DNA from: Archivesica marissinica
Lineage: Eukaryota > Mollusca > Bivalvia > Venerida > Vesicomyidae
Assembly: GCA_014843695.1 (NCBI GenBank)
Contig: CM026386.1
Location: forward strand, 12,761,213-12,825,212
Length of the DNA stretch: 64,000 bases
Direction: 5' to 3'
Positions 1 to 11,205 of the stretch are shown here, piece by piece (the stretch's first letter is position 1; each line of letters starts with the position of its first letter). The translations under genes were made by a program, and so were the position numbers. The notes under the pieces were generated by a model that worked only from the letters and a program-made list of their open reading frames with translations, did not search any database and was not told the origin of the DNA.

Positions 1-857
1 TTGTTTGTTTTTGTGTCGGGTGCACACTCAGAATGTAGGATAAATAGAATATTAGGTTACTGTCTTATATTAATATATATAATACTAATATTCTCTATAT
101 ATATATATTACTGACATTGGTTTAAACATATTTATTCGTCATAATATGCACACTATACATATACATAATTTACACAAATATATTTACAATAACTCGTGGA
201 TTGAATTTGAAGCTATAATATATTGAAATACTGACATTGCAAATGCGCACGTTCGCTACTCAAACACGGAAGAAGAAATGTTGAACGAGTTTGAATAGAA
301 TTACATGGCTCACTGGACCTGAATAAATAGCTATATTATGTTAATGTAAGGTTTTACAAATAAGGTTTCGAACGAGGGCAATCAATAGCAACCATAAGTA
401 TGCGGATTTCATAAAATAACGAGTATTACAGCATTGCATTGCGTGGGGGTAAACAAATATAATGTTGTATATCGATGAATTTAAATAACTATTATATTGT
501 ACCTTTTTATTTTAAAAATTTAAAACGAATAAAGATATGCAAGTTTATGTTATAATGAGGCACACTGACGCAGTTGCCTCACTTAAAATATCCAAAGCAA
601 AAACAAAATTAATTAAAAATTAAATAAATAAAATGCAAAACAATATCCCTTTGCTGTATAAAATGTTGAGTGCTAGACAGCTGAAAGGTCAGTACATTAT
701 ACGTCTATACTCCTTATAATCAGAAAACACATTGATCCCCAACAATTTTAAGGGGGACCATGCCCCCGGACCCCCCGGATCCCTCGGACCCCCATATAGA
801 TTGCCTCGGTAGAAATTTGCCTCCGGCTTCGGTTCTGATATATATATAAATACATAC

Positions 858-915
<58 letters not shown>

Positions 916-1273
916 TGCGTGCGTGCGTGCGCGCGTCAACATGTGGTAATGAGGAGTCCAATGAGGTGATGGGGAGTCGAATTAGGTATTGGAGAGTCCG
1001 GTTCCGGTGAGACGGTTGTATATCCGGTTCTGGTAAGATAGCGTTACGTACGTTTCCGCTTTGTCTATTATAGGTTGACAATAGGATGAACATCAGTTCG
1101 ATATTCACGCTACTTTCGTTTTCAGACAACTACTGTGATTTCGGGTTGTCTGCCTGTGTAAATGTATGGCATCACTGCTTATCTCATTTGCTTATATCGT
1201 GCGGCTTTGAAGAACGCTATACATAAAGTAGTATCACTCCTCCTCACTCCTCATTCTTTAGCGAGACCTCAAC
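1..1273. other. AT-rich intergenic DNA without a recognisable gene
   Basis: No open frame with family resemblance is seen. The stretch is AT-rich with short TA-rich runs near 60-110 and one GTGC microsatellite, listed separately. The open frames on the minus strand at 689-1129 come from that microsatellite. Confidence 0.6.
858..936. repeat. (GTGC)n microsatellite
   Basis: About twenty copies of a four-base unit read as TGCG/CGTG, with one single-base interruption near 915. The four-base period gives open frames in several registers, including a Thr-His-Ala-Arg repeat on the minus strand that should not be taken as protein. Confidence 0.95.
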
Positions 1274-2032
1274 ATGTACAGTTGCGATATATGCTCGAAA
1301 CGATTCATGCGAAAAGACAATATGCTTCGCGATAAACGAACGCTTCATGTCGATGACGAGAATGAATACGAGAAGGATATATTGGGTACGATCGATGATG
1401 TGGATATGTCAAACTCCGATGACGCGAGTGGCGAAGATTCCAGTAATGACGAAGATTCCAGTCAAGAGGAGGATTCTGATGTTATCGATCCGTGGTACTG
1501 TATCGTAGACAGAGTGTTTAATCAGTGTCAATCGGAATTTGAGGAGAATGTGAAATATTAGTTGCGGGCACAGGGTGCTACGGAGAACGTTGCTAGGCGG
1601 ACGGTATTCCGGAATATGAGATCCAAGAATAGGAAGAAATTGGTGGAAGATTTCATGTTAAAAGTGGAATGGATGCATGGCCTCCTACGTGATCCAGTTT
1701 ATACTGCGATTAAGAAAACTGCAGCGGATCTATAGATAATCGATGGCTACGATAAAGAGGAGGCGTGGAAATATGCCACTAATCAGAGAAAGTACTTGTT
1801 CGAAACCGTTCTGAAACGATTCGAACTTCCGGAAATAACCGCGAGCGAATGTAAAAATACGTACACTGACATACATTTGGATCATACGCAGGCAGGTGGA
1901 GGAGCAGACATAGAGACCGACACTAGGTTAACGCCGATGCGGCAGGCAGAGAGGTGGGCACAGAGGGAAATGGACAGGATGAAAAACCGTCCGAAAATAG
2001 TAATCATCGGACGCAAATTCAAGACATGTTAA
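1274..2032 (+). pseudogene. Decayed C2H2 zinc-finger-like ORF with two in-frame amber stops
   Basis: A single reading frame of 253 codons runs from ATG at 1274 to TAA at 2030-2032 with no frameshift, but it is broken by TAG at 1559-1561 and TAG at 1733-1735. Residues 1-25 resemble one C2H2 finger, with Cys4 and Cys7 at CxxC spacing, the usual Phe11, and His25 at the end. The first zinc-ligand His is replaced by Asp20, so the finger should not bind zinc normally. Residues 26-80 are very acidic (Asp/Glu/Ser-rich). The part after the second stop is basic and charged, ending in a Lys/Arg-rich tail, and does not match a domain I know. Both stops are one C-to-T change from CAG (Gln). The lack of indels suggests recent decay, or possibly readthrough. 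I do not recognise the family; a multicopy or transposon-linked origin is possible but unproven. Confidence 0.6.
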
Positions 2033-3635
2033 AAATTAACAAACTGTTCACAATTTGTGCTAAATTCTATGATTAATAACGTTGACCGGAACTATCTGTA
2101 TTGTGGTGCGTGTTTTCCATATGCTATAATAATGTGTACGATTAAACAAACTTAAAAATATGCTACATGTACTTGTAAACTCGAGTTATTGTCTACTAAA
2201 TGTACGGGAGGTGTTGAGTTTGACGATACGTGTGTACATAGTTATACATAAAGCAACCTATATAATGACCATACACACGCTTATTGTCTTCGTTTTAACT
2301 CCTCGCTTACTCTTTTCAACTCCCCAATAAAGCATATTTACTCCTCATGGTCAGTTGTGTTCAGAATGGTGGATCAATAGTAGTCTTGCTGTAAGAGTAC
2401 ACCCTATACATTGTACTCAAATAGCTTGTTTGTCGCAACGAGGGGTGCATATGAAGGAGTAATAATGAGGCACGAACCAACGAACAACTCCTCCTAATCA
2501 AGATTCTATCGAACCTTCAGTCTTTGCATCAGCGTAGCGACGTACGATTTATATATGGGAAGATACTCGTATACATTGGTTGCCCTATTTACACCGGCAA
2601 CGCGGGTCTATAAACTGTTTGTCACTAGCGTGCGTACAATAGTATAGTAAATACATGTATATACCGCATATATGAGCTCATTCAGCTCATATGAGGTAAG
2701 TTGGAGTACTGATGAGGGGGCGGAATAGCATTGAGGATGAACGTTGAGAAGATAGGCAAACGCGCATGCGCACCAAAACATGTCTCGACTTGTTGCTGAA
2801 CAAAGTCCTCTATCGTGTTAACCACTGTACTACTGATAGATTCTGGTGTTTATTCAAGATGTACGGATTATAACGTTTTGAATTGAATTATTTTGCAATT
2901 TAAAGTTTCATTGTAATTCATACATGTATCTCAAGAAATTGGATATATTCCACACACAATATTTCCACTTTGCTGTGATATATACATGAATTAATACATA
3001 AATGACACGCATTAAACTAAATTAAGTGTTATTTTATGTAGTTAGTCGGTATATAGACGTGCTCGTATTATGAAGGTGCACAGACAGGAAGACGGATGGA
3101 CGGACGGACGGTTGTCGGAACGGGTGTGCGGGATTTGGGCGGGTTGTGGGAGGTGGCGATTGGACGAACGGCTGCCGGGCGGGCTGGCGTGAACGCGGGC
3201 GGGCGGGCGTACGGACGGACTTAAAGCCATAAAATCAGTGAACCAGTCTACAATTTAACATGTCAACATGAGGTAATGAAGAGACATGCAGATACATAAG
3301 CTGTGACGTGCATTGTTGAAAAGTTGAAATGTCCAACACAAATATTAATCTTGGCTATTTAATCACATCTTTTATTAGATAAAGCGTTCAGAGATATTTC
3401 GTTGCCCAGGTAATTCATTGAAATCACAATGTCATGTAGTACACTCCTTAATGATATTTGATCTCTTATCTAGATAACGAATGCTCGGTGTAAAATTCAC
3501 TCATTCTGCGATTAGTTTTAAGTTAGAATGTACTTGATTATGGTGATTGAGTTATAATTGAAACACAGAAACAACCTTTATTTCATAATGTTTCAACTTC
3601 CCTCAAGACATTGGATTAGTTTATACAAATCTATT
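2033..3635. other. Non-coding stretch with a GGAC/GGCG-rich patch
   Basis: No gene is seen. Between about 3088 and 3220 lies a low-complexity patch of GGAC, GGCG and GGGC repeats, which produces a spurious 62-codon minus-strand frame. The rest is ordinary AT-rich DNA. Confidence 0.6.
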
Positions 3636-3716
3636 TTAGCTCGATTGCGAAACAAATTCTTACAACGTTAGATTAATTGCTCTCGAGGCTTCATTCCTGA
3701 TGGAACCTACACATAC
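3636..3716 (-). mobile_element. SINE-1 tail fragment
   Basis: On the minus strand this reads as the 3-prime body of the SINE-1 family (the full copy is at 10089-10361). It contains the shared segments CCATCAGGAATGA, TTTCGCAATCGAGCTAAAA and TTTGTATAAACTAAT. The tRNA-like head is absent. Confidence 0.75.
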
Positions 3717-3878
3717 CCGCACCCATTCGGGCGTTGACCCCAAAGGTGACACTCGACCTCTTATTCCCTTTGATGACACTTCCTTAAAGGTCACCCAGTT
3801 ATAGGATAATGACGTCACGAGAGAGGAATAGGGAATAGGTAAGAAGTGGAGTTGGCGGTAGTTATATACTACTAACAT

Positions 3879-6800
3879 TCTTTCAGAAGGAACAATAAAC
3901 CGTGCTATACGTCTCGTGTATCGGTGCTATATGCCGGGCAGAAGGAACAATAAACCGTGCTATACGTCTCGTGTATCGGTGCTATACATCGAGCAGATGG
4001 GACAATAAACCGTGCTATACGTCTCGTGTATCGGTGCTATATGCCGGGCAGATGGGACAATAAACCGTGCTATACGTCTCGTGTATCGGTGCTATACACG
4101 GGCAGATGGGACAATAAACCGTGCTATACGTCTCGTGTATCGGTGCTATACACCGAGCAGATGGGACAATAAACCGTGCTATACGTCTCGTGTATCGGTG
4201 CTATATGCCGGGCAGATGGAACAATAAACCGTGCTATACGTCTCGTGTATCGGTGCTATACACCGAGCAGAAGGAACAATAAACCGTGCTATACGTCTCG
4301 TGTATCGGTGCTATACACCGAGCAGAAGGAACAATAAACCGTGCTATACGTCTCGTGTATCGGTGCTATACACCGAGCAGATGGAACAATAAACCGTGCT
4401 ATACGTCTCGTGTATCGGTGCTATATGCCGGGCAGATGGGACAATAAACCGTGCTATACGTCTCGTGTATCGGTGCTATATGCCGGGCAGATGGAACAAT
4501 AAACCGTGCTATACGTCTCGTGTATCGGTGCTATATGCCGGGCAGAAGGAACAATAAACCGTGCTATACGTCTCGTGTATCGGTGCTATATACCGAGCAG
4601 ATGGAACAATAAACCGTGCTATACGTCTCGTGTATCGGTGCTATACACCGAGCAGAAGGAACAATAAACCGTGCTATACGTCTCGTGTATCGGTGCTATA
4701 CACCGAGCAGATGGGACAATAAACCGTGCTATACGTCTCGTGTATCGGTGCTATACACCGAGCAGATGGGACAATAAACCGTGCTATACGTCTCGTGTAT
4801 CGGTGCTATACACCGAGCAGATGGGACAATAAACCGTGCTATACGTCTCGTGTATCGGTGCTATACACCGAGCAGATGGGACAATAAACCGTGCTATACG
4901 TCTCGTGTATCGGTGCTATATGCCGAGCAGATGGGACAATAAACCGTGCTATACGTCTCGTGTATCGGTGCTATACACCGAGCAGATGGGACTATAAACC
5001 GTGCTATACGTCTCGTGTATCGGTGCTATACAACGAGCAGATGGGACAATAAACCGTGCTATACGTCTTGTGTATCGGTGCTATACACCGAGCAGATGGG
5101 ACAATAAACCGTGCTATACGTCTCGTGTATCGGTGCTATTCACCGAGCAGATGGGACAATAAACCGTGCTATACGTCTCGTGTATCGGTGCTATACACCG
5201 AGCAGAAGGAACAATAAACCGTGCTATACGTCTCGTGTATCGGTGCTATACACCGAGCAGATGGGACAATAAACCGTGCTATGCGTCTCGTGTATCGGTG
5301 CTATACACCGAGCAGAAGGAACAATAAACCGTGCTATACGTCTCTTGTATCGGTGCTATACACCGAGCAGATGGGACAATAAACCGTGCTATACGTCTCG
5401 TGTATCGGTGCTATACACCGAGCAGATGGGACAATAAACCGTGCTATACGTCTCGTGTATCGGTGCTGTACACCGAGCAGATGGAACAATAAACCGTGCT
5501 ATACGTCTCGTGTATCGGTGCTATACACCGAGCAGATGGGACAATAAACCGTGCTATGCGTCTCGTGTATCGGTGCTATACACCGAGCAGATGGGACAAT
5601 AAACCGTGCTATACGTCTCGTGTATCGGTGCTATACACCGAGCAGATGGGACAATAAACCGTGCTATACGTCTCGTGTATCGGTGCTATACACCGAGCAG
5701 AAGGAACAATAAACCGTGCTATACGTCTCGTGTATCGGTGCTATACATCGAGCAGATGGGACAATAAACCGTGCTATACGTCTCGTGTATCGGTGTTATA
5801 TACCGGGCAGATGGGACTATAAACCGAGGTATCATACATTGGTGCTGTACACCGAGCAGATGGGACTATAAACCGAGGTATCATACATTGGTGCTGTACA
5901 CCGAGCAGATGGGACTATAAACCGAGGTATCATGTATCGGTGCTGTATACCGAGCAGATGGGACTATAAACCGAGGTATCATACATTGGTGCTGTACACC
6001 GAGCAGATGGGACTATACACCGAGGTATCATACTATAAACCGAGGTATCATGTATCGGTGCTGTACATCGAGCAGATGGGACTATAAACCGAGGTATCAT
6101 ACTATAAACCGAGGTATCATGTATCGGTGCTGTACACCGAGCAGATGGGACTATAAAAAGAGGTATCATGTATCGGTGCTGTACACCGGACAGATAGGAC
6201 TATAAACCGAGGTATCATACTATAAACCGAGGTATCATGTATCAATGCTGTACACCGGGCAGATAGAACTATAAACCGAGGTATCATACTATAAACCGAG
6301 GTATCATATATCGGTGCTATACACCGAGCAGATGGGACTATAAACCGAGGTCTCATGTATCGGTGCTGTACACCGGACAGATAGGACTATAAACCGAGGT
6401 ATCATGTATCGGTGCTATACATCGGGCAGATAGGACTATAAACCGAGGTATCATGTATCAATGCTGTACACCGGGCAGATAGAACTATAAACCGAGGTAT
6501 CATACTATAAACCGAGGTATCATATATCGGTGCTATACACCGAGCAGATGGGACTATAAACCGAGGTCTCATGTATCGGTGCTGTACACCGGACAGATAG
6601 GACTATAAACCGAGGTATCATGTATCGGTGCTATACATCGGGCAGATAGGACTATAAACCGAGGTATCAAGTATCGGTGCTGTACACCGGGCAGATTGGA
6701 CTATAAACCGAGGTATCATATATCGGTGCTGTACACCGAGCAGATGGGACTGTAAACCGAGGTATCATACATTGGTACTGTACACCGAGCAGATGTGACT

Positions 6801-8268
6801 ATAAACCGAGGTATCATACATTGGTGCATTACACCGAGCAGATGGGACTATACACCGAGGTATCATACATTGGTGTTGTACACCGAGCAGATGGGACTAT
6901 AAACCGAGGTATCATACATTGCTGCTGTACACCGAGCAGATGGGACTATAAACCGAGGTATCATGTATCGGTGCTGTACACCGGGCAGATGGGACTATAA
7001 ACCGAGGTATCATATATCGGTGCTGTACACCGGGCAGATGGGACTATAAACCGAGGTATCATGTATCGGTGCTGTACACCGGGCAGATGGGACTATAAAC
7101 CGAGGTATCATATATCGGTGCTGTACACCGGGCAGATGGGACTATAAACCGAGGTATCATATATCGGTGCTGTACACCGAGCAGATGGGATTATAAACCG
7201 AGGTATCATATATCGGTGCTGTACACCGGGCAGATGGGACTATAAACCGAGGTATCATGTATCGGTGCTGTACACCGGGCAGATGGGACTATAAACTGAG
7301 GTATCATGTATTGGTGCTATACACAGGACAGCTAGGGCTATAAACCGAGGTATCATATATCGGTGCTGTACACCGGGCAGATGGGACTATAAACCGAGGT
7401 ATCATGTATCGGTGCTGTACACCGAGCAGATGGGACTATAAACCGAGGTATCATGTATCGGTGCTGTACACCGGGCAGATGGGACTATAAACCGAGGTAT
7501 CATATATCGGTGCTGTACACCGGGCAGATGGGACTATAAACCGAGGTATCATGTATCGGTGCTGTACACCGGGCAGATGGGACTATAAACCGAGGTATCA
7601 TATATCGGTGCTATACACCGGGCAGATGGGACTATAAACCGAGGTATCATATATCGGTGCTGTACACCGAGCAGATGGGATTATAAACCGAGGTATCATA
7701 TATCGGTGCTGTACACCGGGCAGATGGGACTATAAACCGAGGTATCATGTATCGGTGCTGTACACCGGGCAGATGGGACTATAAACTGAGGTATCATATA
7801 TTGGTGCTATACACAGGACAGCTAGGGCTATAAACCGAGGTATCATATATCGGTGCTGTACACCGGGCAGATGGGACTATAAACCGAGGTATCATGTATC
7901 GGTGCTGTACACCGGGCAGATGGGACTATAAACCGAGGTATCATGTATCGGTGCTATACACAGGACAGCTAGGACTATAAACCGAGGTCTCGTGTATCGA
8001 TGCTATACACCGGGCAGATGGGACCATAAACCAAGGTGTCATGTATCGGTGCTGTACACCGGGTAGATGGGACTATAGACCGAGGTCTCGTGTATCGGTG
8101 TTATACACTGGGTAGATGAGACAATAAACCGAGGTATCGTGTATCGGTGCTATACACCGGGCAGATGGAACTATAAACCGCCGAGGTATCATGTATCGGT
8201 GCTATACACGGGGCAGATGGAACTATAAACCACCGAGGTATCATGTATCGGTGCTATACGGTGTATCG
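3879..8268. repeat. Satellite A, copy 1 (55-bp then 49-bp units)
   Basis: From 3879 to about 5815 the unit is 55 bp and contains GTCTCGTGTATCGGTGCTAT followed by CAGATGGGACAATAAACCG. From about 5816 the unit becomes 49 bp, with GACTATAAACCGAGGTATCA replacing the longer form. About 35 long units and about 48 short ones are present, with irregular shortened units at 6025-6540 and CCG duplications near 8180-8240. Several peptide-like open frames are by-products. The array core matches the interior of SINE-3 copies at 37221-37265 and 62087-62130. Confidence 0.95.
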
Positions 8269-8424
8269 CTACAGGTACTGTGATTTATTGTTTAATACTG
8301 CTAACAACCTGACTTACCTATAATGCAATAGTGTATCGAATGTTTATTTACAACTGTTATTACTTTACTTTGAAAGCACAGTACAAAGCGTGTATCCTGA
8401 ATAACAACATGTTATGGTATAAAC

Positions 8425-9392
8425 TAGGGATGGCAACGAATAGAGATTTTGGTATTCGAATATTCGGTCGGGAAGGTATTCGAATATTCGAATATTTGAT
8501 AGAATTCTATCAAATACTCAAAATCACTCAAACTCTTATACAAATTGCGTAAACGTCATCTTCCTGTAAGGCCATGCAAATATGACGATGACTCATTCAG
8601 TTATTGTTGTCGGCCACTGTACATTGGTTTAAACATTGTTTATTCTAACATTTTACATATAAATTAACAGCAGTATACTGAAAGGGCCTAGAACAAAAGA
8701 AAAAACATGCATAGTTCTTTTCCCTATCAATTGATTGGCAGGAGAATAATATATATAACAATGAATATACGTGAAATCTATTCTAGGTATATGCTAAAGA
8801 ATTTCAGGAGTTATTGTATTAGTGAGTCAATATAGTTTTGGATGTTAAAAGGAAAATGGTTAATATTTAAAGGAATATTTAAAGAAAGCTCAAGAACGTG
8901 AAATATAAAATCGGAGCACGAGAAGAAGATATTAGTATAGCGAAAAGTGGTTGAATAGGATATACATTCATGGATGTTTTCACAAATAAAACCACACGTT
9001 ATTTAAAATTGTATGATATAGGTAGGTGTGGGTAGATGTTGTTGCAAAGTGTCTGTAATATGTCATTCTCTGTCTAAACAGTTTTGACATCATAAATTAA
9101 ACACTACCCACCTTAACACCTACTGTGCTTATTACATGATGTGTCTATTAACACCTGCCATGGATGCAACCACAACATAATTTATTCCCACCTCCTGGAG
9201 CGATTTCTTTTGTATTGGAAGGTGTTATGATGGTTTCAAAGGAAAATAAAGTATCTGATTTATGACAGTTTATTTCATTTTTGCAAATACCTGTATAATA
9301 TTTTTCCCGAATATTCGAATACTGGAATAGTATTCGGATATTCGGACGTCCGAGTGAATATTCGAGTATTCGCATATTCGTTGACATCCCTA
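8425..9392. mobile_element. Non-autonomous hAT-type element (MITE), copy 1
   Basis: The ends are inverted repeats beginning TAGGGATGGCAACGAATA on the left and ending TATTCGTTGACATCCCTA on the right. Both flanks carry the identical 8-bp sequence GTATAAAC (8417-8424 and 9393-9400), the duplication length typical of hAT transposons. Sub-terminal regions are rich in GAATATTCG palindromes. No transposase is encoded, so the element would depend on one in trans. Short open frames inside are unrelated to known proteins. Confidence 0.85.
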
Positions 9393-9530
9393 GTATAAAC
9401 TTATGTTATGTCTCACGTGTGGGCCCATGCATATTTATTTTTAGACTAATCTAAGAATTTGTAGCAGAAATGCCACTTGTATGTTGTTATGGCTGTTTGT
9501 GATGTAATGTCGCTTACAACTGATAATGGC

Positions 9531-9606
9531 TGTCCGATTAGCGCAGTGGTTAGCGTTCTCGCTTCTCACCAATGCAACCCGGGTTCGATCCTCGTATTAC
9601 TTCAGA
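9531..9606 (+). mobile_element. SINE-4 tRNA-like head, copy 1
   Basis: GTCCGATTAGCGCAGTGG resembles an RNA polymerase III A box and GGGTTCGATCC a B box, about 50 bp apart. The CCA-side half does not pair with the start as in a real tRNA, and the usual SINE-4 body is missing. I call it a truncated tRNA-derived SINE. Confidence 0.6.
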
Positions 9607-9665
9607 TCACTCGGCAAGGTTTATGGTATACAAGGGAAGAGCTTATGGTAGTTTGCACTGAGTCT

Positions 9666-9915
9666 GCCTCCGTGGTCGAGTGGTTAAGGTCGCTGACTTG
9701 TATACCACTGTAACCTATCATCACTGATGGCCACGGGTTCGAGCCCCGCTCAGGCCGTGTCTCATTTATATGAAAAAGTTGGCAGTTTCATAAGGAGGTT
9801 GGTGCACCCAAGTACTGGTTAACAGCTGGAGCCTGCCCAGGAAAGGTGTTAAGTAAACTGCCCGATATAGCCGGAAAATGGTGCTGATGCAGGCGTAAAA
9901 CCCGAAATATAACGA
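9666..9915 (+). mobile_element. SINE-2 copy (duplication copy 1, left)
   Basis: The tRNA-like head has A box TGGTCGAGTGG and B box GGGTTCGAGCCCC. The body includes GAGGTTGGTGCACCCAAGTA, and the tail ends GATGCAGGCGTAAAACCCG. It matches the copies at 10810, 25441, 29051, 51442, 59184 and 59451. Confidence 0.85.
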
Positions 9916-10088
9916 AATATAAATAATAAGTTTGCACCGAGTTAACACTAGTTTCATTTGGTGTGTCACATTTTGTAGATGTGAATTATTTGTTCATGTA
10001 AATTGTTCTCATGTTTTAAATGCTCAAAATATCCTTGCTGAATTGTGATGTATTTGATGTTCGATGCGTACATGTGTCTATCGTTTCG

Positions 10089-10361
10089 AGGGGCATCTGT
10101 GGCAGAGTGGTTCGGCTGGTTGTCTTTGAATCACTTGCGGAAGTCATTGATAGCGCAGTAGATGCGCATTCGCTTCAGGTGCAAAGGGTCCGGAGTTCGA
10201 GCCCCGCTGGAGCTATTATGATTGTGCCCATAGGTAAGGCATTTAAATTCCACGTTGACTCTTCTCTCTCCCTCGTGGCGATGGATTCCATCAGGAATGA
10301 GGTCTCGAGAGTGATTAATATAAGTTGTAAGAACTTGTTTCGCAATCGAGCTAAAACGTAA
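10089..10361 (+). mobile_element. SINE-1 full-length copy (duplication copy 1)
   Basis: The head starts GGGGCATCTGTGGCAGAG. The B box lies in GGAGTTCGAGCCCCG, followed by a body with GGCATTTAAATTCCACG and GATGGATTCCATCAGGAATG, and a tail with TTTCGCAATCGAGCTAAAA. The 113-codon frame over it is a SINE translation, not a gene. Confidence 0.8.
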
Positions 10362-10393
10362 ATTTGTATAAACTAATCACCTGCGCTGTCGAA

Positions 10394-10625
10394 GGGCCTC
10401 TGTGGCCGAGTGGTTCAGCTGGTTGTCTTCGAATCGCTTGCCCCTCACCACTGTAGGTTAGAATCCCACTACGGGTGTTGTAATTCTTCAAGCGAGAATG
10501 CTATCCAGGTTTGCAGAAGGTTGGAGGTTCTACCCAGACGCCCGTCAGTGCCTGAAATACTGCTCGGAGGGCCCCCGGTGGCTTCCTCCACCAACAATGG
10601 CTGGGGAGTCACCACATGACCTTAA
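10394..10625 (+). mobile_element. SINE-5 copy (duplication copy 1)
   Basis: The head GGGCCTCTGTGGCCGAGTGG is an A-box region, and the B-box equivalent has drifted to GGTTAGAATCC (GGTTCGAATCC in the second copy at 26158). The body contains TGCCTGAAATACTGCTCGG and GGCTTCCTCCACCAACA, also seen at 41372-41610. Confidence 0.75.
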
Positions 10626-10809
10626 CTGTTGGCGCTATTTTAATCCCTTCATGAAGAAATGCATATATTATAAATCTATGCACCACACGCAGACACTCTT
10701 TTCAACAATGGCATTTCAAACATATTTCAGCAATGAATTTTGAATGTTTAAAGTTGAATAGAAGCCTCATTCCGAGACCGTTTAATGTCACTGTATAAAA
10801 TGGGTGTCC

Positions 10810-11070
10810 GCCTCCGTGGTTGAGTGGTTATGGTCGCTGACTTGTATATCACTGTAACCTATCATCACTGATGGTCACGGGTTCGAGCCCCACTCAGACC
10901 GTGTCTCATTTATATGAAAAAGTTGGCAGTTTCTTACGGAGGTTGGTGCACCCAAGTACTGATTAACCGTTGGAGCCTGTCCAGGAAAGGTGTTGTTAGG
11001 TAAACTGCTTGCCGGCGATATAGCCCGAAATGGTGCTGATGCAGGCGTAAAACCCGAAATATAACATAAC
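10810..11070 (+). mobile_element. SINE-2 insertion with target-site duplication
   Basis: A complete SINE-2 is flanked by the 14-bp direct repeat ACTGTATAAAATGG at 10790-10803 and 11075-11088. The paralogous locus in the other duplication copy (near 26553-26566) reads CACTATAAAATGGG with no SINE. This is therefore a filled site next to an empty site. Confidence 0.9.
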
Positions 11071-11205
11071 AATAACTGTATAAAATGGCATATCTGGTGC
11101 ATTCCATGGCAGCAATGTGTTCCTCTGTGCACTATGTACAAAACTATTGTTTTGAGATTTCATATTAACTTTGCACGCTGTGTAAAATATAGACTATAAA
11201 TAATT

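Noticed and set aside
3879..8268. CENP-B box in satellite A, which would suggest a centromere
   Set aside because: The TCG...CGG spacing in the unit does not fit the CENP-B box pattern; no other centromere evidence.
9531..10140. Functional tRNA genes at the tRNA-like heads
   Set aside because: Heads continue into SINE bodies, acceptor stems do not pair properly, and the same heads recur in several SINE copies.
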